DNA from: JAKFWF01 sp031374115
GTDB taxonomy: Bacteria; Pseudomonadota; Alphaproteobacteria; Rhizobiales; Hyphomicrobiaceae
Direction of reading: 5' to 3'
NCBI GenBank assembly: GCA_031374115.1
Contig: JANMNO010000143.1
Location: 1-12,856, forward strand
DNA length: 12,856 bases
Below, piece after piece: positions 1 to 7,804 of this stretch. The notes beneath the pieces were generated by a model, which did not search any database, was not told the DNA's origin, and was given only the letters and a program-made list of their open reading frames with translations. Both the position numbers and the translations under genes were made by a program. Numbering within the stretch: position 1 is the stretch's first letter; every line of letters begins with the position of its first letter.

Positions 1-1
1 T

Positions 2-184
2 CCGGTACTGGACGGTGGTCACTTGGCTTTCTACGCGATCGAGGCATTGCGCGGTAAGCCACTGAGCGAGGCCACCCAGGAAATGGCGTTCAGGGTTGGC
101 TTCGGTTTGATCATGGCGCTCATGCTGTTCGCCTTCTGGAACGACCGCTTCATCCTCTTGGGTTGGCTACCGGGAATGGGGTGA
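2..184 (+). CDS. rseP: RseP-type site-2 intramembrane metalloprotease, C-terminal end (5' end outside window)
   Basis: Only the last 60 codons are present, and the frame is open from base 2. The fragment begins with PVLDGGHL, which matches the conserved LDGG motif of the C-terminal catalytic half of RseP/site-2 proteases; its Asp is one of the zinc ligands. A predicted terminal membrane helix follows (GFGLIMALMLFAFWNDRF). The HExxH motif and PDZ domain(s) would lie upstream of the window. Members of this family cut membrane-embedded anti-sigma factors and remnant signal peptides in the inner membrane. The position directly before bamA is the classic proteobacterial arrangement, which strengthens the call. 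The gap to bamA (185-427, 243 bases) shows no convincing gene or terminator. Confidence 0.88.
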   Translation, partial: PVLDGGHLAFYAIEALRGKPLSEATQEMAFRVGFGLIMALMLFAFWNDRFILLGWLPGMG

Positions 185-427
185 AAATAAATCGGCGAGA
201 ATGTCTGAAAGCCCGGTAGAATCGAGGGTTGTGAAGCATTCTTGCCACTTCCAATAGCGTTGCTGAATCGTTAAAGCTGCGACAGCTCAAGGAGTGTGTT
301 TGGTTGAGTCTGTAGGGGACAGATTTGGTTGGACTGTGCATTGCGGGGCTATGTGAGGATTTCTGGTGCCGACAGGAATCATCGCCTTTATGGGGGATTT
401 CGGTAAAATTGAAGGGCAGACGCAGGT

Positions 428-2812
428 ATGCCTCACTATAAGTCACTGGTCATGCACGCGATGCGCGCCGTTGCGTTTATTGCTGCAGCGATCCCATTTT
501 TCTGTGCATTCGATGTCGCGACCGGCACCTCGTTTGTGTCGTCGCAGGCCGTTGCGCAAGGTGTGGTCCGGGATATCCGCGTCGTTGGCAATCGCCGCGT
601 CGAGCCGGAGACCGTGCGCTCCTACCTCCAGTTCTCGGTGGGCGATGCCTACGATGCTGGCAAGGTCGATCGCTCGTTGAAGGCGCTGTTCCAAACGGGT
701 CTGTTCGCTGACGTTCGCATCGATCGCGAGTCGAGCGGCGTGGTGATTACCGTGGTTGAAAACCCGGTCATCAGTCAGGTTGCCTTCGAAGGTAACAGCG
801 AGGTCGACACCCCCACCCTCACGACCGAAGTGCAACTGAAGCCGCGCTCGGTCTATACGCGCGCTAGGGCGCTAGCCGACGCGCAGCGCATCCTCGATGT
901 CTATCGCCGCCAAGGCCGCTTCGCAGCTTCCGTCGAACCCAAGCTGATCGAGCTCGATCAGAACCGGGTTAATCTCGTGTTCGAGATCAACGAAGGTGCT
1001 GCAACCAAGGTCCAAAAAATCACATTCGTCGGCAATCGCGCGTTCTCCGATTCGCAGTTGCGTGACATCATCTCCACCACGCAGTCGGGCTGGTTCGACT
1101 TCCTGAAGGGAACCAACGTCTACGATCCCGACCGTTCGAACCTCGATAAGGAACTGCTGCGCCAGTACTACCTCAAGAACGGCTATGCCGACGTTCGGGT
1201 GATCACCGGTAACGCAGAGTTGGATCGTGGCGGCTCTGGCTTCTTTGTCACCTACACGATCGATGAGGGCGAGCTCTACACCTTCGGCGACGTGCGGATC
1301 GAGAGTGCCTTGCCGTCGATCCAACCCGAAAATTTCAGGGGCGATCTACTGACCACCTCGGGCCAGATCTACAACGCGAGTTACATCGACAAGTCGATTG
1401 AAAAGCTGACGCTGCAGGTGTCGGAGCAGGGCTTCCCGTTCGCCCGCGTTCGCCCTCGCGCCGATCGTAACGAAGCGTCGCGCACGATCAGTCTCACCTA
1501 CACAATCGATGAAGGCCAACGCGTCTATATCGAACGCATCAACGTGATTGGCAACCTGCGCACCAAGGATCACGTGATCCGCCGTGAATTCCGCTTGGTT
1601 GAGGGTGATGCGTTCAATCCGCTGATGGTCGAAGCCGCGAAGAAGCGTCTGCAAGGCCTCGGCTTCTTCAAATCGGTCGAAGTCAAGCGCCGCGCCGGTG
1701 CTGCTGCCGATCGCGTCGCTCTCGATGTCGAGTTGGTCGAACAGCCAACCGGCGAGCTGTCGTTCGGTGCGGGTTACTCGACGAGTGAGGGCGTCATCGG
1801 CGACGTCAGCGTTACCGAGCGCAACCTGCTGGGCAACGGACAGTTCTTGCGACTGAAGTTGTCGGGCTCGCTCGACCGCTTCCAGATCGACTTGAGCTTC
1901 ACCGAGCCACGCTTCCTTGATCGCAACTTGGCCGCCGGCTTCGATCTCTTCTACAAGGATGTGAACGCGGTTTCGACCTCGTCCTACAAGAGCCGGAAAG
2001 AGGGTGGCAGCTTGCGACTCGGCTTCCCGATCTCGGAAAATATCTGGCTCAACACCAATTACACGCTGTCGCATGACGACCTCTACTACGTCGACCCGGC
2101 GACAGCGTCGCGTGCCGTGCTCGAAGCGAAAGGTGCTGCTCTCACATCGGCCATCGGTACGGCAATTACCTACGACACGCGTAATCATCCGAAGAACCCC
2201 AATCGCGGCATTTACGTGCAGGTCGGCGCCGACTTCGCCGGTGTCGGTGGTGACGTGCAGTACGTTCGCCTGCAGGGTGAGGGACGTGGTTATTACCCGA
2301 TCACCGAAAAGATCACGTTTGTTGGCCGCGTCGTTGGTGGTCAGATCGAAGGTTGGGGTGGCCAAGACGTTCGCTTGCTCGATCTTTATTACAAAGGCGG
2401 CGAGACGATCCGCGGTTTCGACAAGTCCGGCATCGGCCCGCGTGACACCATTACGACGGACGCACTTGGCGGCAAGACCTTCTGGGCGTCGACCGCTGAA
2501 ATTCGCTTTCCCCTGCCCTTCATCCCCGACGAACTTGGAATGTCGGGCGCTGTGTTTGCTGACGCAGGTTCCGTGTTCGGAGCTGGCAAGCTGGCAACGA
2601 GCTTGAATAACGCTAACAATGCCTGCGTGACGAGACTACGGGCGCAGGGCGTCTGCCTCGTCGACAGCGACATCATCCGCACGTCGATCGGTGCCGGCAT
2701 CTTGTGGAACTCGCCACTTGGACCGCTGCGCCTCGATTATGCCTACGCCCTGACCAAGGACGACTTCGACAAGACCCAGATGATCCGCTTCGGCGCGTCG
2801 ACAAAGTTCTGA
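428..2812 (+). CDS. bamA: Outer membrane protein assembly factor BamA (Omp85)
   Basis: A 794-residue protein, the usual length for BamA, which folds and inserts beta-barrel proteins into the outer membrane as the core of the Bam complex. An N-terminal signal peptide (hydrophobic stretch about residues 14-28) leads to a plausible cleavage after AVA at residue 43. Five POTRA repeats follow, each opening with a strand of the 'I.V.GN' type (for example VVGNRRV near residue 52, FVGNRAF near 200, VIGNLRT near 370). The 16-stranded barrel starts around residue 442 (GELSFGAGYS). The conserved loop-6 motif IRGF is at residues 661-664, and the protein ends in Phe (GASTKF), the outer-membrane barrel sorting signal. 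The start at 428 has GAAGGG about 12 bases upstream; ATGs at 452 and 461 would also keep the signal peptide, so the exact start is uncertain. Long open frames on the other strand are shadows. Confidence 0.96.
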   Translation: MPHYKSLVMHAMRAVAFIAAAIPFFCAFDVATGTSFVSSQAVAQGVVRDIRVVGNRRVEPETVRSYLQFSVGDAYDAGKVDRSLKALFQTGLFADVRIDRESSGVVITVVENPVISQVAFEGNSEVDTPTLTTEVQLKPRSVYTRARALADAQRILDVYRRQGRFAASVEPKLIELDQNRVNLVFEINEGAATKVQKITFVGNRAFSDSQLRDIISTTQSGWFDFLKGTNVYDPDRSNLDKELLRQYYLKNGYADVRVITGNAELDRGGSGFFVTYTIDEGELYTFGDVRIESALPSIQPENFRGDLLTTSGQIYNASYIDKSIEKLTLQVSEQGFPFARVRPRADRNEASRTISLTYTIDEGQRVYIERINVIGNLRTKDHVIRREFRLVEGDAFNPLMVEAAKKRLQGLGFFKSVEVKRRAGAAADRVALDVELVEQPTGELSFGAGYSTSEGVIGDVSVTERNLLGNGQFLRLKLSGSLDRFQIDLSFTEPRFLDRNLAAGFDLFYKDVNAVSTSSYKSRKEGGSLRLGFPISENIWLNTNYTLSHDDLYYVDPATASRAVLEAKGAALTSAIGTAITYDTRNHPKNPNRGIYVQVGADFAGVGGDVQYVRLQGEGRGYYPITEKITFVGRVVGGQIEGWGGQDVRLLDLYYKGGETIRGFDKSGIGPRDTITTDALGGKTFWASTAEIRFPLPFIPDELGMSGAVFADAGSVFGAGKLATSLNNANNACVTRLRAQGVCLVDSDIIRTSIGAGILWNSPLGPLRLDYAYALTKDDFDKTQMIRFGASTKF

Positions 2813-2842
2813 TCATCCGGGTGTAATGACCTGAGATACGAC

Positions 2843-2876
2843 AAGGGGTGAGCCGCTGGCTTGCCCCTTTTCGTTT
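2843..2876 (+). terminator. Probable intrinsic terminator after bamA
   Basis: Thirty bases after the bamA stop, bases 2843-2854 (AAGGGGTGAGCC) pair with 2858-2869 (GGCTTGCCCCTT). They form a 12-bp stem, including two adjacent G-U pairs, around a 3-base loop (GCT). A short, interrupted T run (TTCGTTT) follows. The stem is strong but the U tract is imperfect, so termination may be partial. If active, it would separate rseP-bamA transcription from lpxD and the lipid A genes. Confidence 0.65.
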
Positions 2877-2948
2877 GCGATTAGTGCGCCCGATCTGATT
2901 AATGGGCCCCCAGGCCCCAATGAGTAGGAATAGGCGCAGGCGGTGATA

Positions 2949-3998
2949 ATGGAGCATCCAGGTTTTTACGATCGTGCCGGACCGTTTGCGCTGTCAGTCG
3001 TCGCCAAGGCAGCCGCAGCAGAGATGCCGGGCGGGGCCGATGCAAATCGCATGATCGAGGATGTGCGTCCCCTGAGCGAGGCTGGTCCGTCTCACCTGAG
3101 CTTCCTCGACAACAAGAAATACTTGAGCCAACTTGCTGGATCGACCGCCGGCGCCTGTCTCGTCGAGCCGGCGTTCGCCGGGCGCGTCGGGGCGGACACG
3201 ATCGGCCTAGTGACGAGAGCGCCTTATCGCGGCTTTGCCCTGGCGCTTGCGCTGTTCTATCCGCAGGCGATGCGACCGCTGGTTTGCGGTCCGCTCGCGC
3301 GCCAAGCGGTCGACCCCTCGGCGATCTTGGAAGACGGCGTGACGATCGAGCCAGGTGCCATCGTCGGCCCGCAGGCGATGATCGGCCGTGGCACGATCGT
3401 CGCTGCCGGCGCTGTCGTCGGCTACCGGTGCACGATCGGCCGCGACTGTTTCATCGGCCCCACCGCGACCATCACCCACGCGATGATTGGCGATCGCGTC
3501 ATTCTCCATGCGGGCGTGCGCATCGGCCAGGATGGTTTCGGCTTCGCGATGGGTTCGGGCGGTCATCTGAAGGTGCCGCAGATCGGCCGCGTCATCATCC
3601 AGGACGATGTTGAGATCGGCGCCAATTCCGCGGTCGATCGAGGCGCTCTTAAGGATACTGTGATCGGCGAAGGCACCAAAATTGATAATTTGGTACAGAT
3701 CGGGCACAATGTGATCATTGGACGACACTGCGTGATCGTTGGCCAGTGCGGCATTGCCGGTTCGGCGGTGCTCGATGACTTTGTCGTCATGGGTGGACAG
3801 GCGGGCGTTGCCGGCCACATCAAGGTCGGCGTTGGCGCACGAATTGCAGGCGCCAGTCACGCCAAAGACGATGTGCCCGCTGGATCGCGCATGATTGGCA
3901 CGCCCGCAAAGACACTGCGGGAGTGGGCGAAGCAAGAACTGAGGCTGAAGCGCTTGCTCTCGCGGGCGCCCGTTCCAGGTACTGACTTCGAGAGTTGA
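2949..3998 (+). CDS. lpxD: UDP-3-O-acylglucosamine N-acyltransferase LpxD
   Basis: A 349-residue enzyme, the normal LpxD size. It transfers a 3-hydroxyacyl chain from ACP to the 2-amino group of UDP-3-O-acyl-glucosamine, the third step of lipid A synthesis, in the cytoplasm. The N-terminal uridine-binding domain contains a typical LSFLDNKKYL segment. It is followed by a long left-handed beta-helix of hexapeptide repeats (I-G-x-x-x-x type, about residues 115-315) and a C-terminal helical part. The likely catalytic His is H253 in IGHNV, equivalent to His239 of E. coli. The ATG at 2949 is chosen because AGGCGG lies 5 bases upstream; a GTG two codons earlier (2943) is an alternative. It is the first gene of the lpxD-fabZ-lpxA-lpxI-lpxB block and lies 22 bases before fabZ. 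Confidence 0.95.
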   Translation: MEHPGFYDRAGPFALSVVAKAAAAEMPGGADANRMIEDVRPLSEAGPSHLSFLDNKKYLSQLAGSTAGACLVEPAFAGRVGADTIGLVTRAPYRGFALALALFYPQAMRPLVCGPLARQAVDPSAILEDGVTIEPGAIVGPQAMIGRGTIVAAGAVVGYRCTIGRDCFIGPTATITHAMIGDRVILHAGVRIGQDGFGFAMGSGGHLKVPQIGRVIIQDDVEIGANSAVDRGALKDTVIGEGTKIDNLVQIGHNVIIGRHCVIVGQCGIAGSAVLDDFVVMGGQAGVAGHIKVGVGARIAGASHAKDDVPAGSRMIGTPAKTLREWAKQELRLKRLLSRAPVPGTDFES

Positions 3999-4020
3999 TT
4001 ATCGAGATGATGGATAAAGC

Positions 4021-4524
4021 ATGAGCGATACGATGAATGATTCCGGATCCGCCCCCAAGCTTGCTACGGCTGACATCAATCGCCTGATGAAGCTGTTGCC
4101 GCACCGGTACCCGTTCCTGCTGGTCGACCGCATGTATGACATGGATCGCGATTTGACGGCGGTCGGCATCAAGAACGTGACGATAAACGACCCGTTCTTC
4201 CAGGGCCACTTTCCAGGCTTCCCCGTGATGCCAGGCGTTCTCATCATCGAAGGCCTAGCGCAAACGGCCGGCGCGCTGTGCGTGCACAGTCTCGGTGATA
4301 CCTACAAGCCTCAGCGCGTGTATTTCATGGCGATCGACAATGCAAAGTTTCGTAAACCAGTATTTCCTGGCGACCAACTGCACTACCATGTCCGCAAGAT
4401 CCGCAGCCGCGGTCGTGCCTGGCGCTTTTTTGGCGAGGCGAAAGTTAACGGCGTGATCGTAGCGGAAGCTGAGATCACCGCCATGATCGTGGACGAAGAT
4501 GCCCAGACAGGTACCAGCGGTTGA
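4021..4524 (+). CDS. fabZ: 3-hydroxyacyl-ACP dehydratase FabZ
   Basis: A 167-residue hot-dog-fold enzyme that dehydrates (3R)-hydroxyacyl-ACP to trans-2-enoyl-ACP in fatty acid elongation. It thereby competes with LpxA and LpxD for hydroxyacyl-ACP, which fits its place between those genes. Family motifs are complete: LLPHRYPFLLVDR at residues 25-37 and GHFPGFPVMPGVLIIE at 62-77. The latter contains the catalytic pair His63 and Glu77, spaced 14 residues apart as in E. coli FabZ. The N-terminus is about 10-15 residues longer than E. coli FabZ; a second Met at residue 5 (base 4033) is an alternative start, and no strong ribosome binding site decides between them. The last 26 bases overlap the start of lpxA, suggesting translational coupling. 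Confidence 0.96.
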   Translation: MSDTMNDSGSAPKLATADINRLMKLLPHRYPFLLVDRMYDMDRDLTAVGIKNVTINDPFFQGHFPGFPVMPGVLIIEGLAQTAGALCVHSLGDTYKPQRVYFMAIDNAKFRKPVFPGDQLHYHVRKIRSRGRAWRFFGEAKVNGVIVAEAEITAMIVDEDAQTGTSG

Positions 4525-5323
4525 CCGCCGCATACACCCCAGTTCAATAGTCGAGGACGGTGCCAAGATTGGTGCCGATGTAAAGATCGGGCCATTTTGT
4601 AGTGTCGGTGCGCACGTCGAGTTGGGTGATGGCTGTGAACTGTTGAGCCACGTCGCCGTTGCGGGCCAGACCAAGATTGGCGCGCGCACGCGGATTTTCC
4701 CGTTCGCCTCGATCGGTCATCAGCCGCAGGATCTGAAATTCAAGGGCGAGCCGTGCTCGCTGACCGTCGGCGCCGATTGCACGATCCGGGAAGGCGTCAC
4801 GATGAATCCCGGCACGGCCGGCGGCGGTTCCGTCACGACGGTGGGCGATGCGTGCGCGTTTCTCGCTAACAGTCACGTGGGCCACGACTGCCGCGTCGGC
4901 AACAACGTGATCTTTTCCAACAACGTCATGCTGGCGGGCCATTGCGTCGTTGGCGACTACGCGATCATCGGCGGCGGTGCCGCAGTCATCCAGTTCGCCC
5001 GTGTTGGCGCCCATTCTTTTCTTGGCGGCATGTCAGCGCTGGAAAATGACCTGATCCCATACGGCATGGCGGTCGGCAATCGCGCTTATCTTTCGGGGCT
5101 CAACATCATCGGCTTGCAGCGCCGGGGTTTTGCGCGCGCCGATATCCACAGTCTGCGCCGCGCCTATCGCCTGATGTTTGCGAACGAGGGAACACTGCTG
5201 GAGCGCGTCGAGGATGTCGCGACCGAATTCGGCGACCACCCGATCGTCCAGGAAATCGTCGCGTTCATTCGAGCCGGCGGCAAGCGGTCCGTATGCACGC
5301 CGCGCGATGGACATGACAACTGA
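4499..5323 (+). CDS. lpxA: Acyl-ACP--UDP-N-acetylglucosamine O-acyltransferase LpxA
   Basis: A 274-residue cytoplasmic homotrimeric acyltransferase catalysing the first step of lipid A synthesis, 3-O-acylation of UDP-GlcNAc. The first two thirds are hexapeptide repeats of a left-handed beta-helix (IHPSSIVEDGAKIGADVKIG onward). VTMNPGTAGGG is the canonical LpxA signature. The catalytic His is H129 in SHVGHDC (His125 in E. coli), and a C-terminal helical domain carries GLQRRGF. The residue aligned with the E. coli acyl-chain ruler Gly173 is Gly177 (LGGMSA), not the bulky Met seen in Pseudomonas, which suggests acceptance of a long hydroxyacyl chain. The start overlaps fabZ by 26 bases and the end overlaps lpxI by 17. 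There is no sign that this copy is damaged. Confidence 0.96.
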   Translation: MPRQVPAVDRRIHPSSIVEDGAKIGADVKIGPFCSVGAHVELGDGCELLSHVAVAGQTKIGARTRIFPFASIGHQPQDLKFKGEPCSLTVGADCTIREGVTMNPGTAGGGSVTTVGDACAFLANSHVGHDCRVGNNVIFSNNVMLAGHCVVGDYAIIGGGAAVIQFARVGAHSFLGGMSALENDLIPYGMAVGNRAYLSGLNIIGLQRRGFARADIHSLRRAYRLMFANEGTLLERVEDVATEFGDHPIVQEIVAFIRAGGKRSVCTPRDGHDN

Positions 5324-6614
5324 GCAGGTGGCGACCGCACCATCCAAGTCGCCGCTCGGCATCCTGGCTGGTGGCGGCGGACTACCCGAGCAGATCGCCG
5401 AAAGTGCTGTTGCACGTGGCCGCGCTGTTCACATCGTCGCAATCGAAGGTGAAGCTGGCTCCGGCATCGAGCGCTTTCCCCACACCTGGGTCAACTGGGG
5501 CAGCATCGGGCGCATGTCCGCGAGCCTCAATGCCGCCGGCTGCCGCGACTTGATCATCGTCGGCAGCGTAACTAGGCCCGATCCACGAAAGGTGCGGCCC
5601 GACCTCGGATTGATCAAGGCGATCCCGACCATCATCCGGCTACTGGGAGGCGGCGACGATCACGTACTGCGCAACGTCGTGCGATTTTTCGAAGCGCAAG
5701 GGTTCGACGTGAAAGGCGTCGCCGATGTGGCGCCGGAGTTGCTGGTCGCGAAAGGCACGCTTGGACGCGTATCGCCTGCACCTGCGCTCACTGCCGATGC
5801 CGACCGCGCATTCGCCGTCGTCGACGCGTTAGGCTTTGCCGATGTCGGCCAAGGTGTCATCATCCGCGATGGACGCATTCTTGCCATCGAGGCGGCAGAG
5901 GGCACTGATCGCATGCTCGCGCGGCTTGATCCAAATGCTGCAACTGCAGGCGCGATACTGGTCAAGCGTCCGAAGCCCAGGCAGGAGCTTCGCGTCGATA
6001 TGCCGGTGATTGGACCTCGCACGGTCGATCTTGCCGCGCAGATGGGTTTGGCCGGCATCGCGGTCGAGGCCGGTCGCGTGCTCGTCGCCGAGCGGGCGCA
6101 GGTCATCGAGGCGGCGGATCGAAGCGGTCTCTTCGTCGTCGGCTTGGAAACCCGTCCGAGCCGTGGCGTCATGCGGGCGACGCAAGCGTTCTCGCTCGCC
6201 AACCGCGTGATGCCGAAAAATCGCGTACAGCGCGATGTCTCGCGGGCCGCTGCGGCGATGGCGGCATTGGCCGAGTTCGTTGCGAGTGCCGGCGTCGTGG
6301 TGGTGCGCGGTCATGTGATCGCCATCGAGGCCGGCGAAGGGATCCAGGCGATGTTTACGCGGGTGAAAACGCTGCGTCAGTGGGGCGCGACCGCGCGATC
6401 GAAACGGCGGGGAGTTCTCGCCGTTTCGGCTGGTGGTATCGAGGCGGCAGGGATCGATGCAATCGTTGCGAGCGCTGCCGAAGCAGGGCTTGCCGGGATC
6501 GTGCTACCGGGCGGGATCGGACACGAAGCCGCCGATCGCGCGGGGCCGATTGCCGAAGCGCTCGGGCTCTCGGTGAGCGAAGCCAAGGGCGAATGGCAGG
6601 GATACTGCCGATGA
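5307..6614 (+). CDS. lpxI: UDP-2,3-diacylglucosamine diphosphatase LpxI with a long C-terminal extension
   Basis: LpxI hydrolyses UDP-2,3-diacylglucosamine to lipid X plus UMP, replacing LpxH in many alphaproteobacteria. Residues 1-281 form a complete LpxI: the N-terminal Gly-rich LGILAGGGGLP segment (residues 17-27), GSVTRPD, a GGGDD segment with VVRFFE, VAPELL, then the C-terminal domain with GQGVIIRDGRILAIEAAEG (180-199) and VDMPVIGPRTV (230-240). Asp231 in that segment probably corresponds to the catalytic Asp225 of Caulobacter LpxI. Known LpxI proteins usually end at about 270-290 residues, near LFVVGLE (275-281). Here the frame continues to 435 residues, and the added part resembles a second, diverged C-terminal domain. 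The ATG at 5307 is preferred (5313 is possible); an upstream extension within lpxA is unlikely. The gene overlaps lpxA by 17 bases and lpxB by 4 (ATGA), which places the stop and argues that the extension is real. Confidence 0.9.
   Translation: MDMTTEQVATAPSKSPLGILAGGGGLPEQIAESAVARGRAVHIVAIEGEAGSGIERFPHTWVNWGSIGRMSASLNAAGCRDLIIVGSVTRPDPRKVRPDLGLIKAIPTIIRLLGGGDDHVLRNVVRFFEAQGFDVKGVADVAPELLVAKGTLGRVSPAPALTADADRAFAVVDALGFADVGQGVIIRDGRILAIEAAEGTDRMLARLDPNAATAGAILVKRPKPRQELRVDMPVIGPRTVDLAAQMGLAGIAVEAGRVLVAERAQVIEAADRSGLFVVGLETRPSRGVMRATQAFSLANRVMPKNRVQRDVSRAAAAMAALAEFVASAGVVVVRGHVIAIEAGEGIQAMFTRVKTLRQWGATARSKRRGVLAVSAGGIEAAGIDAIVASAAEAGLAGIVLPGGIGHEAADRAGPIAEALGLSVSEAKGEWQGYCR
6234..6587 (+). repeat. 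Diverged second copy of the LpxI C-terminal domain, within lpxI
   Basis: Residues 310-427 of the LpxI protein resemble residues 164-281. The clearest part is ungapped: residues 168-199 and 314-345 share 13 of 32 identities, centred on GRILAIEAAEG versus GHVIAIEAGEG. Further on, MGLAGIAVEAG (246-256) matches AGLAGIVLPGG (393-403), and EAADRSG (268-274) matches EAADRAG (407-413) after a deletion in the second copy. The aligned position of Asp231 is not acidic in the second copy, so this half is probably not catalytic. The two copies are far apart at DNA level, so the duplication is old. A linker of about 28 residues (282-309) joins them. Confidence 0.6.
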
Positions 6615-7804
6615 GCGATCCCCGCCAACAGCGCCTGCTCAAAGTGTTCCTGATCGCCGGCGAGCATTCGGGCGATGCGCTCGGCGCAAAACTGATGTCG
6701 GCATTGAACGCACAATTGCCGGGCCAGATCGCGTATCGCGGTGTCGGCGCCGAGGGCATGGCGCGCGAAGGTCTGCGCTCGCTCTATCCGATGGCCGATG
6801 TCGCGGTGATGGGGCCGCTGTCTATTCTGCCGCGATTGCCGCGCATCTTGTCGCGTGCCTACGCGACCGTCGATGCGGCACTGGATTTCAAACCGGACGC
6901 GGTCGTCATCATCGACGCGCCGGAATTCACGCATCCGATCGCCAAGCGCATTCGCAAGCGCATCCCGGCCGTGCCGATCATCGACTACGTCTCGCCGAGC
7001 GTGTGGGCGTGGCGGCCTGGCCGGGCGCGGCGCATGCGTGGCTACATCGACCATGTGATGGCGCTGCTGCCGTTCGAGCCTCAGGTGCACGAGCGGCTTG
7101 GTGGCCCGCCTTGCACCTATACCGGCCACCCGATGGTCGAGCGGTTATCGTGGATCGACGCGCTCGATCCGGCGCCGCTGGCAGCCAAACTTGCCCTCAA
7201 TCCGAACGAGCCGCTGCTGGTGGTTCTGCCCGGAAGTCGCGTCTCCGAGGTCGGCCGGTTGATGCAACCGTTCGGCGATTGCATAGCGCAGTTGAAGGCT
7301 ATGGGGCGGTTCCCGCGCGTTGTCATCCCGGCGATGGCGCACGTACGCGAAAAAATCGAGACGGCAAGCCGGGCTTGGGCCATTCAGCCGACGATACTCG
7401 ATGGCGAGGAAGATAAATTTCGAGCCTTCAAGCTGGCGCATGCCGCACTCGCCGCATCGGGCACGGTGACACTCGAACTCGGCCTTGCCCGCTTGCCGAT
7501 GGTGGTCGGCTACATCGTCGATCCGCTGGCCGCTCCGCTGAAATTTCTGGTCAACGTGCCCTCGATCGTGCTGGCCAATCTCGTCGCCGGCGAAAACGCC
7601 TTTCCAGAGTTCGTTCAAAAAGAATGCAACGGGCAACGGCTCGCCTCGGCACTCGCGCCCTTGTTGTCGGACACGAGCGCGCGCCAAGCTCAGTTGCGGG
7701 CCCTGGCTGACATACCGGCACGCATGCGATTGGTGACGGGCACCCCCAGTGAAGCTGCGGCGGAAATCGTGTTGCGCTATGCGCGGCAACGCAACCGGGT
7801 CTAA
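6611..7804 (+). CDS. lpxB: Lipid-A-disaccharide synthase LpxB
   Basis: A 397-residue GT-B glycosyltransferase (family GT19) that condenses lipid X with UDP-2,3-diacylglucosamine to form the beta-1,6 disaccharide of lipid A at the cytoplasmic face of the inner membrane. Motifs in order: IAGEHSGDALGA (residues 15-26), the SPSVWAWRPGRARRM segment, LPFEP followed by TGHP, VLPGSRVSEV near residues 205-214, ASGTVTLE at 282-289 and GENAFPEF from 327. Family length is about 380-395. The ATG at 6611 forms an ATGA overlap with the lpxI stop and has AGGGA 8 bases upstream; an in-frame ATG at 6593 is less likely. It is the last plus-strand gene of the lipid A block, and its stop overlaps the convergent oxidoreductase gene by 4 bases. 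Confidence 0.95.
   Translation: MSDPRQQRLLKVFLIAGEHSGDALGAKLMSALNAQLPGQIAYRGVGAEGMAREGLRSLYPMADVAVMGPLSILPRLPRILSRAYATVDAALDFKPDAVVIIDAPEFTHPIAKRIRKRIPAVPIIDYVSPSVWAWRPGRARRMRGYIDHVMALLPFEPQVHERLGGPPCTYTGHPMVERLSWIDALDPAPLAAKLALNPNEPLLVVLPGSRVSEVGRLMQPFGDCIAQLKAMGRFPRVVIPAMAHVREKIETASRAWAIQPTILDGEEDKFRAFKLAHAALAASGTVTLELGLARLPMVVGYIVDPLAAPLKFLVNVPSIVLANLVAGENAFPEFVQKECNGQRLASALAPLLSDTSARQAQLRALADIPARMRLVTGTPSEAAAEIVLRYARQRNRV

Noticed and set aside
324..350. Possible -35/-10 (TTGGAC, CTATGT) before bamA
   Set aside because: The spacer is only 14 bases and the -10 is poor, so no promoter is called.
1346..2365. Long minus-strand open frame (339 codons) inside bamA
   Set aside because: It lies fully antisense to a clear BamA, has no recognisable motif and reflects the codon bias of the real gene.
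2904..2917. Small GGGCC/GGCCC hairpin in the lpxD leader
   Set aside because: Only a 5-bp stem with mismatched flanks and no T run; probably chance in GC-rich DNA.
5178..5306. Upstream extension of the lpxI frame
   Set aside because: It falls entirely inside lpxA, has unnatural Arg/Ser-rich composition, and LpxI homology starts only after the ATGs at 5307/5313.
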